Of a stretch of DNA of 5,996 bases, positions 1-5,143 are shown piece after piece. A model generated the notes under the pieces. That model was not told the DNA's origin. It saw only the letters and a program-made list of their open reading frames with translations, and did no database searches. The stretch spans positions 1-5,996 of the forward strand of contig CAYLRE010000295.1 in the NCBI GenBank assembly GCA_964385715.1, given 5' to 3'. This stretch comes from MB-PLM-2 sp964385715 (GTDB lineage Bacteria; Planctomycetota; Planctomycetia; Pirellulales; UBA7805). Position numbers and translations under genes: made by a program. Position 1 is the stretch's first letter, and every line of letters begins with the position of its first letter.

Positions 1-474
1 GACGGTGTGCCCAAAACCGGCATGCCCAAGACCGGGATGGCAGTCACGCTCGACATTGGCGACCTGGACGACGTGCATCCCAAGAACAAGCAAGAAATTG
101 GACGCCGGTTGGCATTGTGGGCCTTGGCGAAAGACTATGGTCGCCCTATCGTTCCATCGGGGCCGGTTTATCGCGAAGCTAAGTTCGAGAACGGAAGGGC
201 CCGACTCGCGTTCGACTTTGCCACCGGTGGCCTCGCAACCAGCGACAATAATTCGCCGAGTCATTTTGAAATTGCCGGCGAGGATCAGGTGTTTTATCCG
301 GCGAAGGCCGTCATCGACGGCAAACGGTTGCTTGTCACTTCGGAGAAAGTTGCCAAGCCGGTTGCCGTTCGTTATTCGTTTACCAGCGCCGGCGGTGGAA
401 ACCTGATCAACAAGCAGGGCCTGCCCGCCAGTTCGTTTCGGACCGACGCCTGGAAGATCCCGCTCGAGCCGTAG
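1..474 (+). CDS. Sialate O-acetylesterase-type SGNH hydrolase, C-terminal part (5' end outside window)
   Basis: This is the end of a carbohydrate O-acetylesterase of the SGNH/GDSL superfamily (sialate 9-O-acetylesterase type), which removes acetyl groups from acetylated sugars. The frame is open through base 1, so the GTG at 7 is unlikely to be the real start and the N-terminal part with the nucleophile Ser is missing. Counting from base 1, the visible 157 residues contain GMAVTLDIGDLDDVHPKNK, in which D23-x-x-H26 matches the Asp/His block that completes the catalytic triad in this family. It is followed by the family-typical RRLALWALAKDYG and, near the C-terminus, NLINKQGLPASSFRTDAW. The gene ends at a TAG 14 bp before the next + strand ORF, so the two may be co-transcribed. 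In planctomycetes such enzymes are usually exported, but the signal peptide region is not in view. One oddity is a duplicated PKTGM just before the Asp/His block. The family call is confident; the exact substrate is inference. Confidence 0.88.
   Translation, partial: DGVPKTGMPKTGMAVTLDIGDLDDVHPKNKQEIGRRLALWALAKDYGRPIVPSGPVYREAKFENGRARLAFDFATGGLATSDNNSPSHFEIAGEDQVFYPAKAVIDGKRLLVTSEKVAKPVAVRYSFTSAGGGNLINKQGLPASSFRTDAWKIPLEP
8..37 (+). repeat. Two tandem 15-bp units inside the esterase gene
   Basis: Bases 8-22 (TGCCCAAAACCGGCA) and 23-37 (TGCCCAAGACCGGGA) match at 13 of 15 positions. The repeat is in frame and encodes PKTGM twice, 10 residues before the catalytic-type Asp. From memory, homologs usually carry a single P-x-T-G-M-A-V here, so this looks like a small in-frame duplication. 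Confidence 0.75.
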
Positions 475-488
475 CAGTTGGCAATATT

Positions 489-995
489 ATGGAACCGCGA
501 TGTGTTGTTGTCGACGATCGGATGCAGAGTGGTTATGCCTATTTACTCACGCAGCCCGTTGGAAAGAACTTTGACGACGAGTTCGAGCCGCAGTTAACGC
601 CACGGGATATGCTTGAGCTGGGCGTCTTTGGCGGCAAGTACATGACCGACTGTCACGCGGAGTTTCCCACCGCCTGGTTCCGCAAAGCGAAACTCTGTAA
701 AGAGCGACACGATCCGACGCTCAACTTCTTTGGCGTGAATGCCTCGCAACCGCTGTCGGTGTGGCGAGACAACGGCTGGATTCACGCGGACGATCCCCGC
801 GGTTGGTTCCAATGGTATTGCCGCTACTACATGGGGCGGCGGGGGGAAGACGATCAGCGACAGATCAAACGCTGGCGAGCCATGCGCCGTCACATCGCCC
901 AAATCCGCAACAATTGCGATCCGGGCGACCTATCTTGTCGGCCACGCCAACGCCAGGCTCTGCTTCATTGGGCATACGATTCGCGAAACATCTGA
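489..995 (+). CDS. Conserved protein of unknown function, rich in Trp, Tyr and Cys
   Basis: This is a 168-residue soluble protein with no signal peptide and no membrane segment. I recognise it, from memory only, as a conserved family without assigned function that also occurs outside planctomycetes. Blocks that look strongly conserved are LTPRDMLELGVFGGKYMTDC (36-55), FGVNASQPLSVW (81-92), DDPRGWFQWYCRYYMGRR (101-118) and CRPRQRQALLHWAYDSR (150-166). Cysteines at 55, 111, 143 and 150, with several His, could bind a metal, but no standard zinc motif is present. Dense Arg and aromatic residues in the C-terminal half would suit binding of a nucleic acid or another anionic ligand; that is inference. 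I used the first ATG (489), 14 bp after the esterase stop. The ATG at 522 (MQSGYAY) is an equally good start and is where I recall homologs beginning. Neither has a clear Shine-Dalgarno sequence. The gene converges on the PilZ gene with a 45-bp gap and no evident terminator. Confidence 0.85.
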   Translation: MEPRCVVVDDRMQSGYAYLLTQPVGKNFDDEFEPQLTPRDMLELGVFGGKYMTDCHAEFPTAWFRKAKLCKERHDPTLNFFGVNASQPLSVWRDNGWIHADDPRGWFQWYCRYYMGRRGEDDQRQIKRWRAMRRHIAQIRNNCDPGDLSCRPRQRQALLHWAYDSRNI

Positions 996-1040
996 CGCCC
1001 GCGAACTACTCTCCTGCAGCGAGCCGTCCGACCAGCCGTA

Positions 1041-1748
1041 TCAATCAGCATCCGCGCGCGAATTATCTTCTCGCACGGTGTGCTGTCCGCTGGGATGTTT
1101 GTTGCCGACGCCTTTCGTACTTCGCTGCTGACCGATGCGGCGCACAAACCGGCCGCCAGAGGCAAAACAGTCACCGACCGGCCGAGTGTGTACCACTTCC
1201 AGCACTACCTGGATCTTGTCGCCGCTAGGCGCAGCGAACTCGAGGGCAAGATACCGGGTTTCAATGGCCTGATGATGGACCATGCCGAGTCCACCGGTCG
1301 AGATATCGTGGGCGGTCCCTTCGTAGGCCTCGCCGCAAGGGACGAGATTGTCGTCCAAAGGCATCACCCGCACCGGCAAATCAACCGGTTCACGTCGATG
1401 GCGTCGGGCGTCGTGGTGGACCGCATCTGGAACGATAGGGCGGTCGCGGTGACGTTGTCTCAAGCTGAATGAGAGCGGGGCCATGATGACATTCTCCCGC
1501 AGCGACGGATCGGCCTCACGATCCAATACCGCATCGACGAATCTACCGCACGTCGCACACACCCATCGCCCAGAAGCCTCGCTCGGGTTCACCGCGCGCA
1601 AAGGAAACCGCTCGCCGCAATCGACGCAGGTGAGTAGTCCGGGAGCTGTCGATCGAGGCAAAGCAACGTCGCCCAAGGCATTGGCGAGCGACTGCTTGAA
1701 GGCATCGACGGCAACACGGTCTTCAATAGGCGGTGGCGAATCCTGCAT
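1041..1748 (-). CDS. Zinc-ribbon and PilZ domain protein (predicted c-di-GMP binding)
   Basis: This is a 235-residue cytoplasmic protein with no signal peptide or membrane segment. Residues 38-72 form a zinc-ribbon-like unit with two CxxC pairs (C41/C44 and C64/C67) 19 residues apart. After a polar linker comes a PilZ domain (about 113-206). It keeps both c-di-GMP-binding signatures: RxxxR (R115 to R119, in RRHRRE) and DxSxxG (D148, S150, G153, in DISTGG). The C-terminal 30 residues are polar and probably disordered. PilZ domains sense cyclic di-GMP and pass the signal to motility, adhesion or transcription targets; a zinc ribbon often mediates nucleic-acid or protein contacts. The joint role is inference. 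I chose the ATG at 1748. The frame stays open to an ATG at 1922, and there is another ATG at 1793, but the added residues are Cys/His/Arg-rich and look non-coding. The Shine-Dalgarno is weak (AGGG). The receiver gene lies 237 bp upstream. Confidence 0.82.
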   Translation of the reverse strand: MQDSPPPIEDRVAVDAFKQSLANALGDVALPRSTAPGLLTCVDCGERFPLRAVNPSEASGRWVCATCGRFVDAVLDREADPSLRENVIMAPLSFSLRQRHRDRPIVPDAVHHDARRHRREPVDLPVRVMPLDDNLVPCGEAYEGTAHDISTGGLGMVHHQAIETRYLALEFAAPSGDKIQVVLEVVHTRPVGDCFASGGRFVRRIGQQRSTKGVGNKHPSGQHTVREDNSRADAD

Positions 1749-1939
1749 GGCACAGACCCTACGAAGTGAGTCAACGAAATTCGCGACTCGCATCCGTGGA
1801 ACAAATCGGCCACGAGAGTGAATAGGAGTCGTACACCACAAACATCGGCCACGCGGCGGTGGATGCAAGAGCGACTGCAACATTTTCGCATGCCCGCTTG
1901 GCCACGCGCAGAAGGTTTGCATGGGGCGCCAAGGTGCCT

Positions 1940-1956
1940 GTTAAGATTCCGTTAAG
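1940..1956. promoter_or_regulatory. Direct repeat GTTAAG with 11-bp period, possible regulator site
   Basis: GTTAAG occurs at 1940-1945 and again at 1951-1956, separated by ATTCC. Two identical hexamers one helical turn apart are typical of sites bound by OmpR/PhoB-type regulators as head-to-tail dimers. The repeat lies in the 237-bp gap between the receiver gene and the PilZ gene, about 190 bp upstream of the PilZ start. No regulator is assigned, and two hexamers could recur by chance. The rest of the gap (1749-1985) shows nothing else convincing. Confidence 0.25.
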
Positions 1957-1985
1957 AACGTGAGGCAGGCCGCCCACACCGCTAA

Positions 1986-2360
1986 CTATGTGCCTAGAAA
2001 CGGTCGCAGCCGCTCGAGCGTTGCAGCATCGCCGAGTTCCGCTTTGCCAAATCCGGCTTCCGCTCCGGCTGCCGCGGCGTACTCCTGATGCTCGGCAAAG
2101 TTGGTGATCATCATTACCGGCGTACTGCCAAACTCGGAGTCACCCTTGATCCGCTCGATGATTGCCAAGCCCGAAGCACCGTCGCGATCCATTAGTCGAT
2201 TGACCAGTATAAGATCGAAGGTGCGCTCCCCGAGCGCTGCAATAGCGTCATCCATACCATGCGTGCGGACGACGTTGACATCGAAGTTGTTCTGGAGCAA
2301 CCGGCAGATCGAGCCGTGATCGGGATCGCAGTTACCAACGTCGAGAATGTTTTTTGGCAT
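1986..2360 (-). CDS. Stand-alone pseudo-receiver protein (response-regulator fold, no phospho-acceptor Asp)
   Basis: This 124-residue protein is one CheY-like receiver domain with no output domain. The order of elements fits: strand 1 at NILDVGN (4-10), strand 3 at FDLILVN (48-54), strand 4 at TPVMMITN (80-87), then the loop with the usual Lys at GFGK (K106) and a last helix ending in RPFL. Key residues are changed. The phospho-acceptor position after DLILV is N54 instead of Asp, and the acidic pair after strand 1 reads N10-C11. T86 and K106 are kept. Ordinary Mg-dependent Asp phosphorylation is therefore unlikely, and the domain probably acts by protein contact or ligand binding, as known for other pseudo-receivers. 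The changes look like a settled subfamily rather than decay, because the frame is intact and the fold pattern is clean. The ATG at 2360 fits the first strand; no Shine-Dalgarno is seen. The TIGR03067 gene ends 54 bp upstream, so read-through is possible. No histidine kinase is in the window. Confidence 0.85.
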   Translation of the reverse strand: MPKNILDVGNCDPDHGSICRLLQNNFDVNVVRTHGMDDAIAALGERTFDLILVNRLMDRDGASGLAIIERIKGDSEFGSTPVMMITNFAEHQEYAAAAGAEAGFGKAELGDAATLERLRPFLGT

Positions 2361-2414
2361 AGCTAGAAGAGTATGCGTGCGTTCATAAGGGAGTGATTGT
2401 CGAGGTCACCCAAC

Positions 2415-3266
2415 TTAATTGACTCGCACGGCTGTTCCAACCCGTCCCAGACCATCGACGAAGATTAGATCCTTGCCGGATATCGAACGGACCTGCAGCG
2501 TCACCATCAAACCAGCGCGATCAATACGTGTCGACGTCGCGATGTGATAGACGAGTTGGCCATTTTGTACGCTCCACGTTCCGGTTGATTCGAGTTGTCG
2601 GGAAAACACGGTCTGAAAGAGCCGTATCTGAGCGACGTCGCGACTGGTCGTAAAGGTTCCGTTGGCGTTGATTGTTGCTAATAGCGGTCCCGTGCTGTCG
2701 GCGAACTGCCAAACACCTACCAGACGTTGTCGTACCTCCGCGTCGGTGAGTACTTTGGCAGCTACCCCTGACGAAGACGGCGGAGCCGGTTGCGGCGCCG
2801 GCTGGGGTGTTGGCTGTTTCTCGGTCAGCCGAGCCAAGGTCATCAACACGCGATTGGATCCCTTGGCCGCAGAGAAATCGGTCGGACGTTGATTCAACGC
2901 CGGGTCGCCCATGCAAACGATGAGTTGACCGTCTTCAAACCGATAGATGCCTTGGCTTTTTTGGTTGTCGCGGGTTCGAATCTCGATTCCCTTGGGAAAC
3001 TGCGTAGCATCGATGGAAAAAAGTTTGACTTGGCTCTGTCCGTCATGACGCGACTGGAACATGATCGCGTTGTCCGTGATTCGCGCCAGCCCTCCGGACG
3101 GAAGCCACTTCTTGATGGCCTCTTCCGGAATGACTTGACCATTCTCAACAAGGCCGACAACCTTCCAGTTGCCTTGGAACTTTGCGATCTCCGATTTGTC
3201 ATTCGCCGATAGTAGCGCGACGGGCAGAAACAGACAACCGATCAAGAGAGCAGAGCGAAGTAACAT
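2415..3266 (-). CDS. Secreted two-domain protein with planctomycete TIGR03067 domain
   Basis: This is a 283-residue exported protein of unknown function. Residues 1-21 form a Sec signal peptide (Arg-4, hydrophobic core, probable cleavage after LLSA). Residues 28-147 match TIGR03067, a domain described mainly in planctomycetes: FQGNWKVVGL at the start, FPKGIEI and GIYRFEDGQLIVC in the middle, then RPTDFSA and a closing strand. A Pro/Gln-rich linker (150-166, QPTPQPAPQPAPP) leads to a second domain (175-283). That domain also opens with an L-x-G-x-W pattern (LVGVWQF) and has alternating strands typical of small lipocalin-like beta barrels. Location is periplasmic or outside the cell. The ATG at 3266 is supported by the signal peptide and by a good Shine-Dalgarno (GGAAAGGAA). 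GATAAT on the minus strand (3314-3319) could be a -10 box, but no matching -35 is seen. The EEP gene ends 181 bp upstream. No catalytic motif is visible. Confidence 0.88.
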   Translation of the reverse strand: MLLRSALLIGCLFLPVALLSANDKSEIAKFQGNWKVVGLVENGQVIPEEAIKKWLPSGGLARITDNAIMFQSRHDGQSQVKLFSIDATQFPKGIEIRTRDNQKSQGIYRFEDGQLIVCMGDPALNQRPTDFSAAKGSNRVLMTLARLTEKQPTPQPAPQPAPPSSSGVAAKVLTDAEVRQRLVGVWQFADSTGPLLATINANGTFTTSRDVAQIRLFQTVFSRQLESTGTWSVQNGQLVYHIATSTRIDRAGLMVTLQVRSISGKDLIFVDGLGRVGTAVRVN

Positions 3267-3273
3267 GACAGAG

Positions 3274-3282
3274 TTCCTTTCC
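3274..3282 (-). promoter_or_regulatory. Ribosome binding site of the TIGR03067 gene
   Basis: The minus strand reads GGAAAGGAA, 7 bases before the ATG at 3266. It is the clearest Shine-Dalgarno sequence in the window; the other genes here have weak or no such site. It fixes the start that gives the signal peptide. Confidence 0.7.
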
Positions 3283-3447
3283 GGCGTGACAGGGTGCGGG
3301 TCGACGGCCTGTCATTATCTCCGTCCACGCGCATCGCACCTAGATCAATTCCATCTTCGGAACCCGACACAAGCCCGCAAGCAAGGGCGGATCATCATGC
3401 ATCGACATGGATGGATCACGCTCGTACGCGAGGAAGCGGAGCAGCGT

Positions 3448-4167
3448 CTACCGCTTCGTCAATTGAAAGTCGGCCACCAGCGGCAAGTGATCCGACGCCA
3501 CCTTGGCTAGCTTGCTGCGGACCACGTGGGCTCGCCTCAGGCGAATCTTGCCCCGCATGTAGATCTTGTCGAGCGAGCCGACCGGCATCGTGGCCGGAAA
3601 TGTGCGAAACCGTGAAATCGGTTTCGTGATGTGCGCGAAGCCATGCTCGGCTAGCGAACCGGCGGCCAGATTGTTGCGCCAATCGTTGGTGTCGCCAACC
3701 AGTAGGGTCGGCAGCTCGCCCCCTTCATGAAATAGGCGGTGGCCCAATAGCCGATCGACTTGCCAAACCCGTTCTTTCTCGCCTAGACCAAGATGCCAGT
3801 TGACTAGCCGCAGTAGGCCCTTGGGCGTTTCGATGATCGCGATCTGGGCACCGCGTGGTTTCTTGGTGCCCATGCGGAGCGAAATTTGGTGCTTCGACCG
3901 GAGTGGCCAACGGGATAGTAGCAGGTTGCCGTAGCCGCCCACCTTGTAGTGAACGTTCATCTGATAGAGTTGCACCGCATAGCGAAACTCGCTGCCCAAG
4001 AGTCGCGGTTGATCGTCGAAGCGGGCACGACGTGCCCCACGCACAACCTCCTGCAAGCAGACGACGTCGGGCTTCTCATGCGCAAGCAGATCGATGATCC
4101 GCTCCAGCCGATAAAGCCGATCTCGGCCACCGACCGCCTTGTGCATGTTGTAGCTCAGTAGTCGCAT
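3448..4167 (-). CDS. Endonuclease/exonuclease/phosphatase (EEP) family protein, YbhP-like
   Basis: This is a 239-residue metal-dependent phosphoesterase of the EEP superfamily, which includes DNase I, exonuclease III and inositol-polyphosphate 5-phosphatases. All family motifs are present: SYNMH with N7, LQEV with the metal ligand E40, YGNLLLSRWP (79-88), NWHLGLG with H125, GDTN with D159 and N161, LDKI (199-202), and SDHLPL with D226 and H227. The enzyme is therefore predicted active. Its length and the N-terminal pattern resemble E. coli YbhP, whose gene neighbours a cardiolipin synthase; no such gene is seen here, so a link to lipids is not supported. Substrate (nucleic acid or phosphorylated small molecule) cannot be told. 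I see no signal peptide or membrane segment, so it is probably cytoplasmic. I chose the ATG at 4167 because the conserved first strand begins at once (MRLLSYNM). The only longer option is a TTG at 4224 that adds 19 unlike residues. No good Shine-Dalgarno. Confidence 0.9.
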   Translation of the reverse strand: MRLLSYNMHKAVGGRDRLYRLERIIDLLAHEKPDVVCLQEVVRGARRARFDDQPRLLGSEFRYAVQLYQMNVHYKVGGYGNLLLSRWPLRSKHQISLRMGTKKPRGAQIAIIETPKGLLRLVNWHLGLGEKERVWQVDRLLGHRLFHEGGELPTLLVGDTNDWRNNLAAGSLAEHGFAHITKPISRFRTFPATMPVGSLDKIYMRGKIRLRRAHVVRSKLAKVASDHLPLVADFQLTKR

Positions 4168-4476
4168 AGAAGCTCGCGTGGGAGCCCAAAGATGATTCCG
4201 AGGTGCTCCTTGAGAATAGCACAACGGAGCGCGAAATTCTTAGCCCTGGTAGGGCACACGGTGCCTGCCTAAATCGAAGGCCTTAAGTTGATGTGGGATA
4301 GTGCGTTTATCCACGGGCGAAGCCGCTGTTATGCCCCGAGTTGACGACCCACGCGTAGGTCCGGCGGCGCCTGACGAGCGGCACTTGCGGAGCCAGTGGC
4401 GCCCTTGTTGAATCGCAACACTAGTGGCACTCCATCCAACCAACGCCGCTGCCCAATGATCGAACCACCCAAGTTC

Positions 4477-4500
4477 CTGCTAGCGGTGCTAGCGGTTTTT
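4477..4500 (+). terminator. Terminator-like hairpin with T tract, no + strand gene upstream
   Basis: GCTAGC (4479-4484), loop GGT, GCTAGC (4488-4493), extended by T-G and C-G pairs to 4477 and 4495, is followed directly by TTTTTCTT from 4496. That is the form of an intrinsic terminator on the + strand. The same bases are also a 9-bp tandem repeat (GCTAGCGGT twice). GCTAGC is its own complement, so chance hairpins arise easily. The nearest + strand protein gene upstream ends at 995, so a real terminator here would mean an unannotated RNA. Confidence 0.35.
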
Positions 4501-4536
4501 CTTGAAGCGAATGGTCAGGTTTATGAAGAAACCGCG

Positions 4537-4569
4537 GTATCGGGCGCCGATACTGTGCCAAATAGGCAC
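4537..4569. other. Two adjacent small inverted repeats
   Basis: GTATCG (4537-4542) pairs with CGATAC (4548-4553), and one base later GTGCC (4555-4559) pairs with GGCAC (4565-4569). Back-to-back hairpins with 5-base loops could be part of a folded RNA. Strand and role cannot be told. Confidence 0.3.
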
Positions 4570-4691
4570 GCGCGATACTGCCACGTTGCGGTAAGAAAAC
4601 TGCGCGTGTCCGCGAACCTGGGCCGCAGGCAAGCGGTCTCAAGAGCGTTAGTAGGCGGAAACATCTTGGCTGTAGTGATACTGTGATCCGA

Positions 4692-4756
4692 GCGTCTGCG
4701 CGGGCGAACTGAGGACGCCCGCAGGGTACGCCGGAGACTTTTTCAGGGATTTTTTT
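4692..4756 (+). terminator. Strong GC hairpin followed by two T tracts, possible RNA 3' end
   Basis: The stem GCGGGCG (4700-4706) / CGCCCGC (4716-4722) with a 9-base loop is enclosed by an outer GCGT (4692-4695) / ACGC (4728-4731). Then come five T at 4739-4743 and seven T at 4750-4756. The T tracts begin 7 and 18 bases after the outer stem, further than in a classic intrinsic terminator, so the assignment is uncertain. No + strand coding gene precedes it nearby. Confidence 0.35.
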
Positions 4757-4770
4757 GGCAGCCTAAGCCT

Positions 4771-4876
4771 CGTGCTAGCAAGTGGTTAGCTGGCACGGGT
4801 TCGCGTCGATGGGGCATTCGATGTGACGGAAGCAAGCACCAGCGGCAACTTATAGGTTGCTCGCGGGCAAAGTGCT
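4771..4876. other. Two consecutive hairpins, candidate structured RNA
   Basis: CGTGCTAGC (4771-4779) pairs with GCTGGCACG (4789-4797): nine pairs, one a G-T wobble, with a 9-base loop. Next, AGCAC (4835-4839) and GTGCT (4872-4876) enclose an inner stem in which GCG-GCAAC (4842-4849) pairs with GTTGC-CGC (4856-4864), with one T bulged at 4861. Together they would give a compact two-stem RNA on either strand. No family is recognised; the GACGGAAGCAAGC at about 4826 recalls the SRP RNA core but lacks its pattern. Confidence 0.3.
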
Positions 4877-4937
4877 GTTTTCAACGCGAGACGATTGTGG
4901 TAACAATCTGACTGGCCCCGTAACAAGAAGTTATATC

Positions 4938-5015
4938 ATGCCATTCTTGCTAGTATTTGTATCGTTGGCCGCGGCGCTTTTGACGCTCGACCTTATCACC
5001 GCTCCGCGTATCTAA
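4938..5015 (+). CDS. Possible 25-residue hydrophobic peptide
   Basis: An ATG at 4938 opens 25 codons ending in TAA. The peptide starts MPFLLVFVSLAAALLTLD, with a hydrophobic stretch at about residues 3-17, then a short polar tail (ITAPRI). If made, it would probably sit in a membrane as a single short segment. A weak purine run (AAGAAG) lies 7 bases before the ATG. An inverted repeat lies 30 bases upstream (4893-4908) and another 16 bases downstream (5031-5047), as expected for a small transcription unit. Against it, ORFs this short are common by chance, and I know no homolog. It faces folD in a convergent arrangement. Confidence 0.25.
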   Translation: MPFLLVFVSLAAALLTLDLITAPRI

Positions 5016-5030
5016 CGCGTTGAGCTTCTT

Positions 5031-5047
5031 CGATGCTTCACGCATCG
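5031..5047. other. Small perfect hairpin after the 25-codon ORF
   Basis: CGATGC (5031-5036) pairs with GCATCG (5042-5047) around a 5-base loop. It stands 16 bases after the stop of the small ORF. Bases after it (TTCGCTTCC) are pyrimidine-rich but not a T tract, so termination is only possible. Confidence 0.25.
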
Positions 5048-5127
5048 TTCGCTTCCGGTGACGACAGACGCGATGTTACTGCGCGCACGCTTCGGGAGGA
5101 TGCCGCTAAGCGAGATGAAAGCGCTGT

Positions 5128-5142
5128 GCTTCGTGGCGAAGC
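5128..5142 (-). terminator. Hairpin directly after folD, possible terminator
   Basis: GCTTCG (5128-5133) and CGAAGC (5137-5142) form a perfect 6-bp stem with a 3-base loop, ending one base past the folD stop codon. There is no T tract on the minus strand, so it is not a classic intrinsic terminator. It may protect the mRNA 3' end or be incidental. Confidence 0.3.
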
Positions 5143-5143
5143 G

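Larger units (their letters stand above)
4168..5143. other. Gene-poor, hairpin-rich stretch between folD and the EEP gene
   Basis: These 976 bp hold no protein gene I can support apart from a 25-codon ORF of low confidence. Open frames of 65-95 codons exist on both strands, but their translations are Arg/Cys/Ser-rich and resemble no family. The stretch should contain the EEP promoter at its left and the folD 3' end at its right. It carries at least eight inverted repeats: 4243-4255, 4477-4495, 4537-4553, 4555-4569, 4692-4731, 4771-4797, 4835-4876 and 4893-4908, with more near 5031 and 5128. I looked for tRNA, SRP RNA, RNase P RNA, tmRNA and 6S RNA signatures and recognised none. Confidence 0.7.

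Noticed and set aside
1805..1853. ATCGGCCACG repeated at 1805-1814 and 1844-1853
   Set aside because: Two 10-bp copies 39 bp apart, with a partial third further on, in GC-rich DNA; too little to call a repeat array or binding site.
1749..1922. N-terminal extension of the PilZ protein to an ATG at 1922
   Set aside because: The 58 extra residues are Cys/His/Arg/Pro-rich without domain character, and the natural-looking N-terminus starts at 1748.
1771..1977. 68-codon minus-strand ORF (GTG start) between the receiver and PilZ genes
   Set aside because: It has no Shine-Dalgarno and no recognisable family, and overlaps the likely promoter and 5' region of the PilZ gene. It cannot be supported without homologs.
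3233..3266. Lipoprotein signal (LIGC at residues 8-11) in the TIGR03067 protein
   Set aside because: The pattern fits a lipobox, but the Cys is too early and is followed by more hydrophobic core (LFLPVALLSA), which fits an ordinary Sec signal peptide better.
3391..3418. Imperfect palindrome downstream of the EEP gene
   Set aside because: The pairing needs two bulges and there is no T tract, so it is not a credible terminator or operator.
4447..4475. tRNA T-arm-like GGTTCGATC on the minus strand
   Set aside because: The flanking bases do not pair into a 5-bp T stem, and no acceptor stem or anticodon arm can be drawn.
4396..4686. 96-codon + strand ORF in the gene-poor stretch
   Set aside because: It runs through the terminator-like hairpin and two other inverted repeats, has no Shine-Dalgarno and resembles no protein family.
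4820..4860. SRP RNA-like GACGGAAGCAAGC
   Set aside because: The conserved core of bacterial SRP RNA (GGTCAGG...GGAAGGAAGCAGCC) is not matched, and the surrounding helix cannot be formed.
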